Source: Chrysomallon squamiferum (taxonomy: Eukaryota; Mollusca; Gastropoda; Neomphalida; Peltospiridae). From it: DNA of 64,000 nucleotides. The stretch is from assembly GCA_012295275.1 (NCBI GenBank), contig CM022673.1:11512288-11576287 (forward strand), in the 5' to 3' direction. Below, in pieces: positions 27,881-41,679 of this stretch. Positions within the stretch are counted from its first letter, which is position 1. Each line of letters opens with the position of its first letter. The notes under the pieces are model-generated. The model did no database searches. It was not told the DNA's origin and was given only the letters and a program-made list of their open reading frames with translations. The position numbers and the translations under genes were made by a program.

Positions 27881-28612
27881 ACATGGAAGTTAATCAGACT
27901 AGCAGAAATTAGTTTATTTACTGTTTGTAATGTAGTCTTGAAAAAAAAAAAAAAAAAAGCAAACCAATTTTACATTTTAATCTAGTAGGTGTAATTTGTT
28001 GCAGATTTTCAAAAATGATTATGAAACACTGTGGTCATTATATTACTTTTATAATTTAATAATTATAATTGCCAATATAAAGGCATTTATAGGCCCACAC
28101 ACAAACCCTCTAAAAGAAAAATAGGTGGCAAGCCAGCTGTGTCTATTTTGCTTCCATGCTAGATCTTGAAATAATCTGGAATGATCCTAAAATACAGACA
28201 TGTTCAGACAAGATCTATAAGAAGAAGCAGATGTCAACATCTACATCTAAAATACATTTGCCTTGTTTTAACAATAGCACTAGTAACATTATCAACAACG
28301 ACCAAAGATCTTACAAACTGATGCTTGTTGATACTGTTTATAAAAGGACTCTGGGATCTGTGTTTTAACACATTAAACAGATTGTTCTAAAATTAACAGT
28401 TTCAAATTAAAAGATTGAATATTTGCTTAAAACAATGTATTTTTACATCAGTGATGAAGTAAGAACAACAGGTGTGATTTTCATAATAAATGAGAAATGA
28501 AAATTGTTTCTTTTAAACTAATGGCCTTGTTTTTCAGTTAACTGTAAAGAGTCTTTAACAAATAGGGAAGTACATACCTTATACCACTATTTTGGGGGGA
28601 ACACATGACATT

Positions 28613-28865
28613 CTGGTTATAATGAGAAATGGCCAAATAATATACTGGTTATAATAAGAAACAACTGAATGATATACTGGTTATAATGAGAAATGGTCAA
28701 ATGATTTACTGGTTATAATGAGAAATGGTCAAATGATTTACTGGTTATAATGAGAAATGGTCAAATGATTTACTGGTTATAATGGAAAACAACTAAATGA
28801 TACTACACTTATTATGAAGGGAAACAGCTGCAAAAGTAAATTGTTTATAATGGAAAATAGCCCTT
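28613..28865 (+). repeat. 32-bp tandem array, seven to eight copies
   Basis: The unit is TGGTTATAATGAGAAATGGTCAAATGATTTAC minus small changes; three consecutive copies are almost identical and the flanking ones diverge. Noncoding. Confidence 0.9.
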
Positions 28866-29268
28866 TAAAATATTATAAAGGAGTAATAATTCAATTTTTT
28901 TTTTTCTCATGCAACAAACCATCTGAATCAAAGCTGAATATACAATCAAATCTCAAAGTTGGCAAGTTAAAGTGTTAAAACCAATATTTTCTGATTAAGC
29001 AATAGAAGATTTATTACACAAACTGAATTCACAACTGTAAATAATTAACTTCTCAAGGACTGTTCGTGACAAAACTGATACTGTGTCTTTTATACAAGTA
29101 ATAAATAAATGTATGAATGTCTGTCTATGTGTTTGTGTGTCAGTTTGTGTGTCACAAAAGTAATATATTAATCTGTCTTATCTGTACAGTAATTTGTTCC
29201 AGTTTAATAAACTGCCAAAGCAATAAATAAATTTAAAAGTTTGCTTACCACACACACAAGTATGTTTG

Positions 29269-29370
<102 letters not shown>

Positions 29371-30129
29371 ACTGATGACATAGTCTGTGTATGAATTTTG
29401 TAAAACATGTTGGAGAACTCAGACTTCTGTAGGTTTTTTTTTCTCTGTAGTATTTTTTTAGGGTGAGTCTTATCATGTTATTTTGTTTTATTATATGAAA
29501 TTTGTGCACTCTAGTCTAGTCCAAATGAAAGCTAGAGAAAGAATTAATGAGAAAGCATGAAAAAAAGAAGAGAATACCAAATGAGGGCAAAAACACAATG
29601 AGAGAGAAAAAAAACCCACATGATATAACATAACATCAGCAGCATTTAGTTATGAGTTACTTTCAGTAAAAAATAAAAAAAGAAAAAATAAAAAAAGAAG
29701 AAAATTGGAAGAAAAATCAAAATGAGGCAGAAAAAAACAGAGAAGAAATATATAAACATCATAAAACAATAGAGAACAGTATCAGTTAATACTGTTTTAT
29801 ATAAAAAAGTGAGAAAAAGAAAAACTACAATGTAAAATACCAAGTGCACCCTCATTTATATATATATATATATATAAGTAAAAAATAAAAATAAAAAATG
29901 AAAATAAATATTTGTGACAAAAATAAAAAATGTAAATGTTTCAATGTATGTATCTGCACATAAGAAAGAAAGAAACAGAAAATTATTTAAAAAAAAGAAG
30001 AACAATAACAGTAGACCACCAACACATCAGTATCGATTCCCACTAATGAGTGTAGGCTTAATGACAGCTGTGACATTCAGAGACTGATATTACAGTAGAT
30101 TACCAGACACATGACACTAATCTTCTTCC

Positions 30130-30580
30130 AGATGTAGTGACCATTAACACAGATACCTGTACTTTACTTACCAAACTTTATTCACACACAACAATCTGCC
30201 AATAATGCAGTAAAATATTATCTTCCATTAACACAAATACCTGTATTTTACTTAAACATTCACACGCACGTCTACCAATAATACAGTAAAATATTCTCTT
30301 CCATTAACACAAATACCTATATTTTACTTAACATTCACACACAAGTCTACCAGTAATAGAGTTAACTGTAAAATATTCTGTTCCATTAACACAAATGCTA
30401 CCAGTAATAGAGTTAACTGTAAAATATTCTGTTCCATTAACACAAATGCTGTACTTAACATTTACATGAAAGTCTACTAGAAATACATTATGCAGTAAAA
30501 TATTCTCCCATTAACACAGTTTTACTTAACATTTACACACAAAAGTATACCAATAATACTGTAAAATATTCACTTCAGCT
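30130..30580 (+). repeat. 51-84-bp tandem array, six copies
   Basis: Each unit starts CCATTAACACAAATAC, passes ACTTAACATTCACACACA and TACCAATAATA, and ends CAGTAAAATATTCTCTTC. Copies differ by internal deletions; one is only about 51 bp. Confidence 0.88.
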
Positions 30581-31839
30581 TAATGATTTAAGCTTGAATT
30601 TGTATTTAAACATTAATGATAAATGATAATGATTTTGTGTTCACAGCCTACATCAGTATTCATGAATAAATAATTGTCATTTGCATGCATTTCTGATGCT
30701 TATATCATATGTGTGTCAGAACAAAAAAAAAGAATCAGAATATGTGAAAACATTTATTGCATAGATATTCATGCATGTTGTGTGGATTTGTATGTGTTTA
30801 TCTGTGTGTGTAAGTGTACACATGTATCTTTTTCTCTGGGGGTGTATGTATCTGTCTGTTTGCATTATGTATATATGAATGTAAAGACAAATGTGTCCAT
30901 CATGGCTAGTATTTCTGTGCATGTCTGAAGGGAAAAAGACAGATGAAAAAGTATTTTTGTCTTGTGCTAGAGGGAAAACCAGGCTAATAACATTAATATA
31001 ATTACAGTACCTGAAGGTAATAGCGTTAAACATGTAACACAATTATACAATCTTCTAACATATTATTACCTTAGCAGCAGACTTTACATCTACATAATTT
31101 TCAATAATTCAATTACTTTTCTCCATTTCCTTCAGCTTCATGTTAATCTTATCATCACATTAACTCTATGGAGACTCAACCTAAGAAGTAATTTTGTGTA
31201 ACTCAGTCTAAGAAGATAATGTGTTTTTTACTCTTTTGTTTCTTAATAATGAAGGACATAAAAATTGAGCAGACTGTTTAAATCGTTTTGTGAATTATAT
31301 TCTCAAGAAAAAATACCAGTTTCATTCTTCTTTGGTTTCATTTCTAATTTCTTCTGTGAAGATCAAAGAGCTGTGCATTAATAAAAAAAAAAAAAAATTC
31401 TGGTTTCAAGTGAACTGTTACAAATATAATTAGGTTTTCTTTTTCATCCTGTAAACATTCTATTTTTTTCAGTAGACTTTCTGAATTATCTTGAAGATGT
31501 AGTGTGTCGTCATGTCTTTCAGTCTCTGTCTGTTTCTTGCTCTCTCTGTATTCTATTCCTTCTTTTCTTACTTCCATTTGTTTCATTTCTATTTCTTTCT
31601 CATTATCTTTCCCTTTCCGTCTCTGTTTTTTTTCAATGTCTGTCCCTCCTCTCTGCCACTCTTGCTCCTTTTTCTCTCCTTTCTTCATTTTCTTTCTCTA
31701 TCTACCTGCATGTGTGTGTGTGTGTGTAGGTGCGCACATGTGTAAAACAATATTAGTAACTTAGTTTATTAATTTTGTTTATAACTTGGAGAAAGAAAGA
31801 AAGAAAAAAAACAAAAAAAACAAGAAACTGCAGTGAAGC

Positions 31840-32230
31840 GTGTTATCATCACAGCATTCATGTGTATACTCAATATCCCTTCATCAATAATTGATTATGG
31901 CTTCAGTTACTTGCAACATACCACTCTGTCTAACTCCAGCATGTACAAAACCATTACAAAATTTATCTCAGCCTAAGCCCGGCTACACAAATAGATTTTT
32001 TTCCCACTTCAAAAGGCTATTAATCAATTGGAATCATCATCTTTTAGTTGGCGCTATGTAACAGGCAAGTGCTTTAAGCGTAGGAACCAATCATTAAGAT
32101 CTATAATTCAATTTTTAAATGACTGTACAATACTTGCACTAATACATATTGACTTGCCCTGTCTGCACAACAGTTATGTAGGGAAACAGAACGAATCGAT
32201 ACAAGAAAGCTTCTTTCCAACTAATGTGAC
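31840..32230 (+). other. Complex intronic island
   Basis: Non-repetitive sequence with CAATAATTGATTATGG (overlapping homeodomain-type sites) near 31,886. One forward frame reads PSSIIDYGFSYLQHTT, which is faintly like the end of a LINE reverse transcriptase but has stops soon after. Either a regulatory element or an old LINE fragment. Confidence 0.2.
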
Positions 32231-33018
32231 TATGTGACGAAAATGAAAAAAAAAAAAAAAAAAAAAAAAAATAAAAAAAAGATGGAATTAAAAAAGCTTT
32301 TACTGCAGTTTTTACTGCAGATTTACGGCACTGAATTTGATTGAGTTTTACAGCAAAACACATCAAGTTCAACTGATATTTAAGGTAATGCATATAAAAC
32401 AATAAAACTTGGTTAAAAACCATTAGAATTTATATTTACAGTATTCTCAGAAAACAACAGTAACCTAAACTTAAGTTCACGTATTTTTATTATAAAATCA
32501 TTGAAGTCAATTTAAGTTTTCAAAAAATGAAATAAAAGTAAAAAATGTGTCTGCTGATTGTTAAAGTAATCAACAGGAAATAATGACGTTTGAGTCTGAT
32601 TTCAAAAGCATTTGTGTTTCATAGTTTTTGCAGGAAACAAAATTATTTTTGTTCTGTTCATGTTATGCAAGCTTATTTAAACTTTTTGTGTGAAGGTTTT
32701 TCAGACTGAAATCATTTTAAGACAAATTCCCATTGTAATAAATGTAATTTCAATAGTTTCATTTACATAACTGCACTGAATTTCATTACATTTTTCTATC
32801 ATTCTAGTCAAATATTTATGTATTTATATATTTTTTTTTTTTTTTTTTTTTTTAACTTTTCTTTTAATTTCATTTCTTATTTTTTGGAGCCATTCCTAAT
32901 TTTCACAGTAAATTAAAAACAAATCATAATAACAACAGAAAGAAAAAATCACTTTCCCTCTTTCTATCCTTTTTCTCTCTATCTTATTGAATCTCTATTT
33001 TCTCTTAGAACTTTTTTT

Positions 33019-33038
33019 TCTCTCTCTCTCTCTCTCTC

Positions 33039-33073
<35 letters not shown>

Positions 33074-33079
33074 GTCTGT
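33019..33079 (+). repeat. (CT)n grading into (CTGT)n
   Basis: CT units followed by about eight CTGT tetranucleotides and a short return to CT. Confidence 0.95.
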
Positions 33080-33430
33080 AATAAACATTCCTAGTCAGTA
33101 ATATTGTTTATCTTCCATTTCAATGACATATATAATTGTTTTTTGTTGTTGTTTTTCTTAACAAAAGTTTAAAAAGGATTTCAGTATGCAATCTTCATTT
33201 GTCTGCCTCATTGTTTTTCTTCTGTTCTGATGACAGATATGGTAGAGATTTTCCACATTTCTGCTGTGGAGTCTGATGGGGAACTGATCACAAGAAACAA
33301 ACAAAAGTTGAGTGTAAAGTAAATATTCCATAACAGACTAAACCTGCCAGTTGTCCCATTGTCTGGCAACTCAAAGAACTTGTAAATATATGTGAAACTG
33401 TTTAATGGCAAATCTTCTGTGCATTAGCTG

Positions 33431-33433
<3 letters not shown>

Positions 33434-33461
<28 letters not shown>
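33434..33461 (+). repeat. (GA)n microsatellite
   Basis: About 14 GA units followed by ACAGACA. Confidence 0.95.
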
Positions 33462-33467
<6 letters not shown>

Positions 33468-36269
33468 AGTAAGAAAGAGGAAGAGAAGGATGGAAAGAAA
33501 AACAAACTGAGGAACATAAGAGATCAGAATGAGAAAAATAAAAGAGGAGACATGATGAAAGAGAAATAATAAATGTGTGGGTGTGCATGTGTGAGAGGTC
33601 CATGTTTGTAAGTTTTGATTTTTTTTTCATGAAACATATATTTAACAGAATTAATCCTTATTTAAGCACCTTTTGTTTTTTCCCAATCCAGTCAGTAACT
33701 CACAACTCTAAGTTTATGAAAAGATGTGTAGAAAAGATCTCTCTTATTGTTAATTGGTAAATGTCATCCAGAGCACCAGGACCAGGTTTCCCATCTCATG
33801 ACATCAACAGACAGCAAATATATAGGATATGAGCCAAGAAACGCAATAAATACAGTTTAGAAAGTGTGTGTGTGTCTGTGTGTCTGTCTGTCTGTCTCTT
33901 TCTGTGTGTGTATGTGTGTACGCATGCACATGCAAAGCAGTGCAAATGCAGCAATTCTTTAAAATGTCAAATGTCAGTCTGCAGCTGTTAGTTACCTGAT
34001 TTATTTGAACTTTTCAAAGAAAATTACCATGTAACTATTATGTATATCATCATCCTAAAAACACTGATTACCTTTTTTTTTAAAGTTCATTTCATAAGAA
34101 TAATAATAATAGTAATGGCATTACAATCTTTCCTGGTTCTATCTTACTAAAGGAAAAAAGAAATTTAATTTTTAATTTAAAAAATAGTCATCAATCAAAT
34201 GCAAAAGATTCAAATTTAAAAATAAAACAAAAAACAAAAAACAACCACAAATCAAAAATATTTCATCAGCAAACAGTATTTGACAGTTAATCATTTTATT
34301 TTTATGGAGTGTTTTTTTTTGTTTTGTTTTTTTAGAAATTTACTGTTATCTATTCATCAGGTTTTTTTTAATGGCACAGTATTGTTGCACCATACATGTT
34401 CAAGCTCATTTATTCATTCATTTCTGGGGGCCATGCCACAATTCTTAAGTGCTGAGCAGTCTTTCCATAAACATAAATTTCCAGGCAAAATCATGAAACA
34501 AAACAAAACCATTGTTCAAGAAAAGTGACTTTCCTATTGTCTCTACAAACTTCTCAAGGGCAGAAACATTTCAGATTCTGTTTATGCTTGGAGAGAAATA
34601 ACAATAACAACACTAACAAAGTTGGTTATTAATATTTTCCTGCAGTCATTTTGATCAAAGAAATATTCATTGTTAGTGTTGTTTCAAGGAAACTAAATAA
34701 AGGTACTGTACGTTTATGTAGACCAACTCCCTATCAGAATAATCAAAGCTCAGCAGTGAACAATGGCTCTTTATGATTCCATGGTTATCAGTAGCTGATC
34801 ATAGATTCTAAATTCACATTACTGTTTGGGTTACTGTAAAAATATTTTTAAAAATAATTTGGAAGCACAAATAAAAAAGAACCTTCTGAGCCATAAAAGC
34901 ACTGAATGTGAGAATGAAATTTTTTGAAAAAATAATCAAAATAATTTGTGTTTTATTTGTAAAAATGAGCTTACAGCTTCATTCAGTAATTAAGCAAAAT
35001 AAATAATTAATTAACTAACAAAAGATCCATTGTTATTAACTTTAAAAAAATGTAGATATTTAGATCCAGTGGTTAAAATAAGACTTCATAATGAACATTT
35101 ACAAATAAATAAATAAAGAAATATATAAAAAAAAAAAAAAAAAAAAGAAGAATGTCTATATTTACAAAATTAACATTTTGGGTAGTTTTATGTATTTTAA
35201 TTAATTAATTTATTTATTATTATTATTATTGTGTGTATGTATGTGATATCTAGCCAAATCCTCAAATTTACCAAATTAATTACTGATTTAATTAATAATC
35301 GTAATATGCACACACATCTTCAAGAAATATGACAGCGTTCATAATAATTACACATACATCTTTTTAATTTTCATCAATAATATACACAAATATCTTTAAT
35401 AAGATTAATATTTTTATACAGTTGCAACAAAGACACACCCAACCATAAAACACAGTGATTAATTATTACGTTTAGATTTGTATTATTTAAATTGTTAGGT
35501 TGTATCCGTGCTGTCAACATTAATTTTTCTAAAAATATTAGGTCGACACGATCTCCTGTCATAAAAACAGTGGGTGTAGCTGTCACGAAGGAGAGTGTGC
35601 ATGTGGAGGTAGACCTAAATATCAAGAAGGGACATCATCGGTTTATTTCCAACAAATATCCAAACTGAGTTTTATTTACTCTCGGACCACACTCTACAGC
35701 ACAGAATTTTCACAAACAAAAACCAGTATAATTTCTGTAACACCCAGGTGAACCTGTGTCAGTCTTGTTATAGGGAAAATTAAAATAAAGCAAAGAATAA
35801 ATCTGTGAAAAATTGAGAAGCTTCCTTGTTTTAGTATTCCTGTATTTTAAATCATTAGTGTTAGGCAATTATTTGAGAGAAAAAAAACCCAATACCAAGT
35901 GGCTCTATTTAAGCTTTTAACCTTTATTTATACAAAGAAATGCTAACAACTTTGCCTAAATATGTGCTGAATATTTTATTATAATAAAATTACAGATACA
36001 TGATTTTTTTTTATATACAATATATGTAAATATATGGCTAGGCATATGTGTATGAATGTACTATGCCAGATGGGAGATAGGTTTGGCACGAATCTATCTA
36101 TGAATATATATATATATATATATTAACTAATATTTCTTTATTTATTATTTTAATATTTATTTAATTTATTAATGAGTATGATTTTAAACTTTAATAAGGT
36201 TTCAAATCATCCTTTATTTTTCCCATCACACAAAAGAAAAAAGAAAAAAAAAAATTAATAACAGACTGA

Positions 36270-36640
36270 TTCATGCTTTGCATGCTGAGAAAATGGGAAC
36301 TCTTCTAAGTAAATTACATAATCAGAAACACACAGGGCCAACCAATATTCACATTATTCTGCCAAAGGTCAATGTAAGGATAAAAAATTTCAAAGCCATA
36401 CATCATAGTCGAATACCAGTTAACATCATTTTGAGTCTCATCCAAAAATAACTGTTTAATTAAGGGATTAGAAGCAGACTTTGATAATGATGTTCTGCAG
36501 GTCAAGAGTTAATCTTGACTAGGGGAGGCATCTTAAGTCTTTCTGTAAACATTCTTTTTTATTTATGGACACCTACAGCAGGCATCTTTCAGCTAACGAA
36601 CTAGCTGTAAGCCAAAGCATTAAAGACAACCATATGTTTT
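36270..36640 (+). other. Complex intronic island, candidate regulatory element
   Basis: About 370 bp with far less low-complexity sequence than its flanks. It carries TTAATTAAGGGATTAG (homeodomain core plus an Otx/Pitx-type GGATTA), a possible Hox/Pbx-like AATCATGC-region, and AGCTAACGAACTAGCT, a near inverted repeat. No convincing frame. Regulatory role is inferred only from composition. Confidence 0.25.
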
Positions 36641-37129
36641 GAGAGAACTTTTTTTTCTTTTTTTTTTTTCCCCATTTTAATAAATCCAAAATGTTTTTTT
36701 CGATTCAAAACAAGACAGTCAAAAATGACCCAGAAAACAGACAGACATATCTGAATTTAATTTGTGAGCACACAAATAGCTTTAAATTACTGTGGTCATT
36801 TTGATTTTCTGAAAATATTGATTCACTATTTCAAACTTATTGCACCAGAAAGATGTACAAAATCAGAAAGACATTTAAAAAAAAAAAAAAATAATAATGT
36901 GATGATTGTTGTTGTTATTGTTAATATTAGTATTACAGTATTTATTTTTATTTTAATTATTTGTAATAATATTATTACAAATTATTAGAACTGCCCAGTG
37001 GATTCAAATCTGCACAGGATTATAAATCTTCTTAAACAACAATTTGTCAAATTATGGATTCTGTCTCCACCACCTCTGACATTTTAGTTATCTTTAAATT
37101 TCTGTAGGAGAAGATTGTTATAGATTGTT

Positions 37130-37255
37130 TTTGATATACATTACCACTGGCCAGTCCTGAAACAGAGAAAATAACCCAGTGTCTCAAAAACAGGATTGAT
37201 CTTGGAGTACACCAAGCCCCAGGCAAGCAATCTAACCACTGATTTAAACACCACT
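37130..37255 (-). mobile_element. tRNA-derived SINE relic
   Basis: On the minus strand a Pol III A-box-like TCAGTGGTTAGATTGC (37242-37227) is followed about 40 nt later by a B-box-like AAGATCAATCC (37203-37193). This is tRNA spacing with TGGTTAGA typical of tRNA-headed SINEs. The non-tRNA tail continues toward 37,130. No target-site duplication or poly-A tail was resolved. Confidence 0.45.
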
Positions 37256-38939
37256 TCTAGTTTAAACACTTATAATCATTATTTTAGATACATTTTGCTT
37301 GTTTCTTTTTTCTTATTTTTTTTTTTTTTTTTCTTCTTTATCTTTTTTTAATTATTTTTATTTTTAAAAATGGAAAACTATGCATACAGATTAATTTCAA
37401 TAATATTTAATTTTCAGTTTTATTATTATTACTTTTATTACTACTACTACAATTACTACTACTATTACTATTATTATTATTATTATCACTGTTATTTTTT
37501 ACAGAAACTTAAACAGCATTCCTACATCACACTCTTCAATAAACCCATGTTGAAACTTAACACACAACATGCATACTGTCTATGCAAACTGTACATAATT
37601 ATAATGCTACAGAAACATATCAGAGGCAATAAAACTAGGATAACATGTCTTACTGCGACCTTCCTGTCACTGTTCTGACACTGACAAAAACACAGATGTT
37701 TGATATATGCAGGTCTGATTACTCAACAAAGCAGTTTTTGTCTTTGCTGCAATGCTTCAGACAAAATATGAGCCTGTTTGAAAGTTTCCTTACAAAACTT
37801 GATCCTGCATACAAAGTAATGAAAGGAATAAAAAATTTAAAAAAAAATTAAAAAAAGAAATCTGAAAGGAATTTGTAAATTTGAATCTTAAAGCATGATC
37901 TGTAAAAATATATACTCCGTTATTTGTACAAATATATAGAAAAGTTTTGATTTTATCTACCTGCCTACGTACATTAATTTTTAATTGAATGAAAGTAAGT
38001 TAATACCTCAAAAGAAATTCATAGTTGAAGTTATTAGCTGTATCATTTACTTGACTTTGTTATGATAATATGAGAAAATAAACTGTTTGTCATCAGAGAT
38101 GTAATTAATATTAATAATACCCATAATAATAATATGATGATAATCATCATCATGACAATGAAAATTAGACAACAACAACAAAAATATTTGTTGCATATAT
38201 TTTCATCAGATAGCTTTCAAAGAGACCTTTGGTTAGACATTTCATCATCATGGCCATGGCTTGTTATATCTGTGCCGTTGTTATATTTTACAAATTAACA
38301 ATCAAAAGGCTCATCCATTCAGGTAGATTTTGTCTGCATCCAATTTTACAACACACCCAACCTCAAGTACCAACATGCAAAAAAATCAAGCATTCAAAAC
38401 ATCTACAAAAGCACAAAGATTTTCTCTTTTATCAGCTCCTGAACTTCAGGATATTACTGGAAGCTGAACTTTTTCTGCCACTGAAGTACTTAGTCAAAGC
38501 TAACTAGTACTGTGGCTTATTATTTTTTTTATGGAGTCATTTTAGTATGGAGGTGTTAGTGTGGAAGATAGTAAAATAAATGACTGTCTGCCACAGCAAT
38601 TTTCAAGATGCTATAAAACATAGTTATGGCAGCTTAGAATTACACTGACACTCCACTTAACTCTCATGAACTGTGAAAGAAGCAATCACTTGTGTTGTAA
38701 ATATGCTTGTTTCTATGCCTCCTCAGTGGATGGGGTAAATATGACAGTACTGTGGTTCTAGTCTTTGCAGTATACCTCCAGAAATATGTCAGTATCAAAG
38801 AACTTTGTGAGGTATCAGTGTTTGATGATTGTAGTAACATCAGCTTATTTAGGTGCAGAAAATAATGAAGTGGGTAAAGTGCATTTGTATTTAGTACAGA
38901 TTCAGGTTAAAATTTACCCCAAATAGAAGCCAACTTGAT

Positions 38940-38975
<36 letters not shown>

Positions 38976-40040
38976 TTACCCCTTCCAGATTGTTGCATCA
39001 AATATAATAACCCTGTGTCTGATATCTGGAAGCTATCATCAGAAGCATAAAATATCTGATAAAGTATTTTTATCTAAATTTATCAAAGTTCTTAAGTGCC
39101 ATTTATAATAATAATAATAATAATAATTAAAAACACACAAAAAAAAAAAAAAAAAAATCAAAACAAACCAGGCCATAACTATGAAAGGTGGACATGATAC
39201 AGATTTGTAAAAATATGTTAACAGATTTAGGTAGAATGTATCACTTGAACTGACTAGAATATTATAACAGGTTTATTATCTGCTGTCAGTTTAATAAATG
39301 TGATGATTTCAAGAATGTACTAGAGAATATAGGTAAGAAATAATTATACTTCCTTTATGTTTTTTATTACATCCTATTTCCTAAAAATAAAATAAAAACA
39401 GCATTTGGACATATTTATACACCTTCCAATGGAGAGGAACATAGTTACAAGCATTTTTTTTTTTTTTTTTTTTTTTTTTTTAGTTAGGGCACTGTCTAGA
39501 ATGTGAAACAGCCTAAAGATGCAGCAAAGTTAACAGAACCTTAAGTCTTAACATGTTGAGTCTAATTCAAAACAATTAAGCCAAACAATGCTGTTAAAAG
39601 TTTATAATTACTTGTACAGTAGTTATTCTGATATCAGTTTAATTTTACTGAAGTTTACATGCAGGTCCTTAAAACATCCTTTGTCAGTGCTAATGCAGTA
39701 GAAATTAATCAATAACAAAGGTTTAAAATTTTAAATTTTAATCAGAAGCAAATATCAAAACAGACGCAAATCATGATTCCAATGAATAATATATAAAAAT
39801 ACCTTTGTAACAGAACATAATGAAAGAATTAAATAAGTTATAAGAATGAGACTGGCAAAGCTCTGTGCTTCAGAAACATTTTTGAAAATCTAAATGTGTG
39901 TGTGTGTGTTACCTGTTTTTTGTGCCCCTCCTCAAAATGAGTGGTCACCTGTGATGTATAGACAGTTTTCTGATTCCTGATTGTTTTTCAACAGATCAGC
40001 AGATACCAGTATGCAGTGAATGTTTTTTTTTTTTGAATCA

Positions 40041-40107
40041 CAAGAGCCCGTGAACTACAGTCGCTAAATGCTTATCACCAAACTGTGTGAGTTCAAACCA
40101 TTTGGTA
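40041..40107 (+). mobile_element. Weak tRNA-derived SINE relic
   Basis: CAGTCGCTAAATGC (A-box-like, about 40058-40071) is followed by GAGTTCAAACC (B-box, 40089-40099). The spacing fits a tRNA-like head. A poly-T run lies just upstream (40022-40034). Degenerate, so the call is tentative. Confidence 0.3.
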
Positions 40108-40929
40108 TATAATTTTGATAATTAAAACATTCAATACCATTCCATGTTTATTTATGTTTTATGAACACTGTGTCCTAGCAGACTTTTGAAATCGAAAAGA
40201 TTTTGCAATTGGCAGCAATTGGAACTCTTTTGTGGTTTTAAATGTTTTGCAGACCAAATTTGGTTTAAAAAATCACAAAATTTCAACTTTCCTCCATTAC
40301 CTCAAGATGCTATTGTGATATTCTGAGTCCAATTATTCGATGACATCAACCCTCTCTCAATCCACTTTCCATCAAGCTAATTATACAACTGGATCCATAA
40401 ACATCCTAACCTAACAAACGTCATCCAACTTATCCTTCATTTTATACTGAACATTTTCCTTTACATATACTGTATGACATTTGTTTACATTGGTTTTTTG
40501 TCTCTGTATTGTTCTTATATTACATTATATTGCTGTTACGTGTACTGAAGTTTAAAGGTTTGGTAAATTTCAGGAGTAATGTTTATATTTGCATTTTCTG
40601 GACTGGTACACTCCCTGTTTGTCTATGAAATCAACGGTCAACAGTATATATAAAATATCTACATCAGAAACATAACCTTTAAAAACAGTTTGTACACTTT
40701 TTTTCTACTGTGCCTGTTAATGATTTACAATGATAATAAGCACAAACAAGGTTTTACAATAACTATTTTAGAAAATAAATGCCAACAATCCTTTGCACAC
40801 ACCATAATTCTTTAACAGAGCTTTTGCAAATACTTCTAAATCGCGTTACACAAATATTAATGCAAAAAACTAAACAGCAAAACAGAATGAGAAGTAAACA
40901 GAATTGTAACAGAAATTAAACAAATCATT

Positions 40930-41300
40930 GTGCAAGCTGCAATTTCCTAATCAAGAAACACTCTCTGCCAGCATCAGTCACACTCCCAGTGATGTTAAAA
41001 CTGGGCAGAGACGTAACAACTGTCCAACATCCGCACGCAAATATTTACCAAATGTGTCTAAAGTCAACAAAAGCCAAGCTCTTCAGTTTGACCACTTCAT
41101 TAAGCAGCTTCAAGGAGCAGTGTAAAGGGAACACAGCCCAAATGAATCAGTTCAATATGTCAGCTCTTGGGCCGTGCTGCTGAAAATTACTTCTGTGCAA
41201 TCAATGAAATTGCAAAATGCCATTATTACTGGAATTACGATTTCTTCTGGGATGCTAAACCATTTTTCTCAAATACCACACCGTAATAACTGGTTTCGAA
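40930..41300 (+). other. Complex intronic island
   Basis: About 370 bp of balanced composition including CCGCACGCAAATATTTACC and TTGGGCCGTGCTGCTG. Two overlapping forward frames of about 65 codons are open but share no splice signals or motif. Candidate conserved noncoding element. Confidence 0.25.
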
Positions 41301-41679
41301 TTTCAGAAATTATCATTATACTGCAATAAAATCAGTTATATAGTATATTTCAACCACGATATATAAATGTACTTAGCAACACTGCAGTATGAATGCCTGT
41401 TCAAATCAAATAAAGTAATTTTGATGCAACACATAAATACCCAGTACACTAATAAAGCTTTATTTGAAGTTTTTATGTGTCACAGTGGTAAATAAATACA
41501 TTTTTCATTTAGGTTCTTCTGTACTTGTTGCAAGAACAACACCAGATTAATAAAAAAATAAAAATAAAAATAAAACAACATCAATATCTATAACATTAAA
41601 TAACTTTTTTCTCTCTCTTTTTTCTCTTTTTTTTTCTTTTCTTCTATTTCAATTCATTTTATAGTTATATACATTACAA

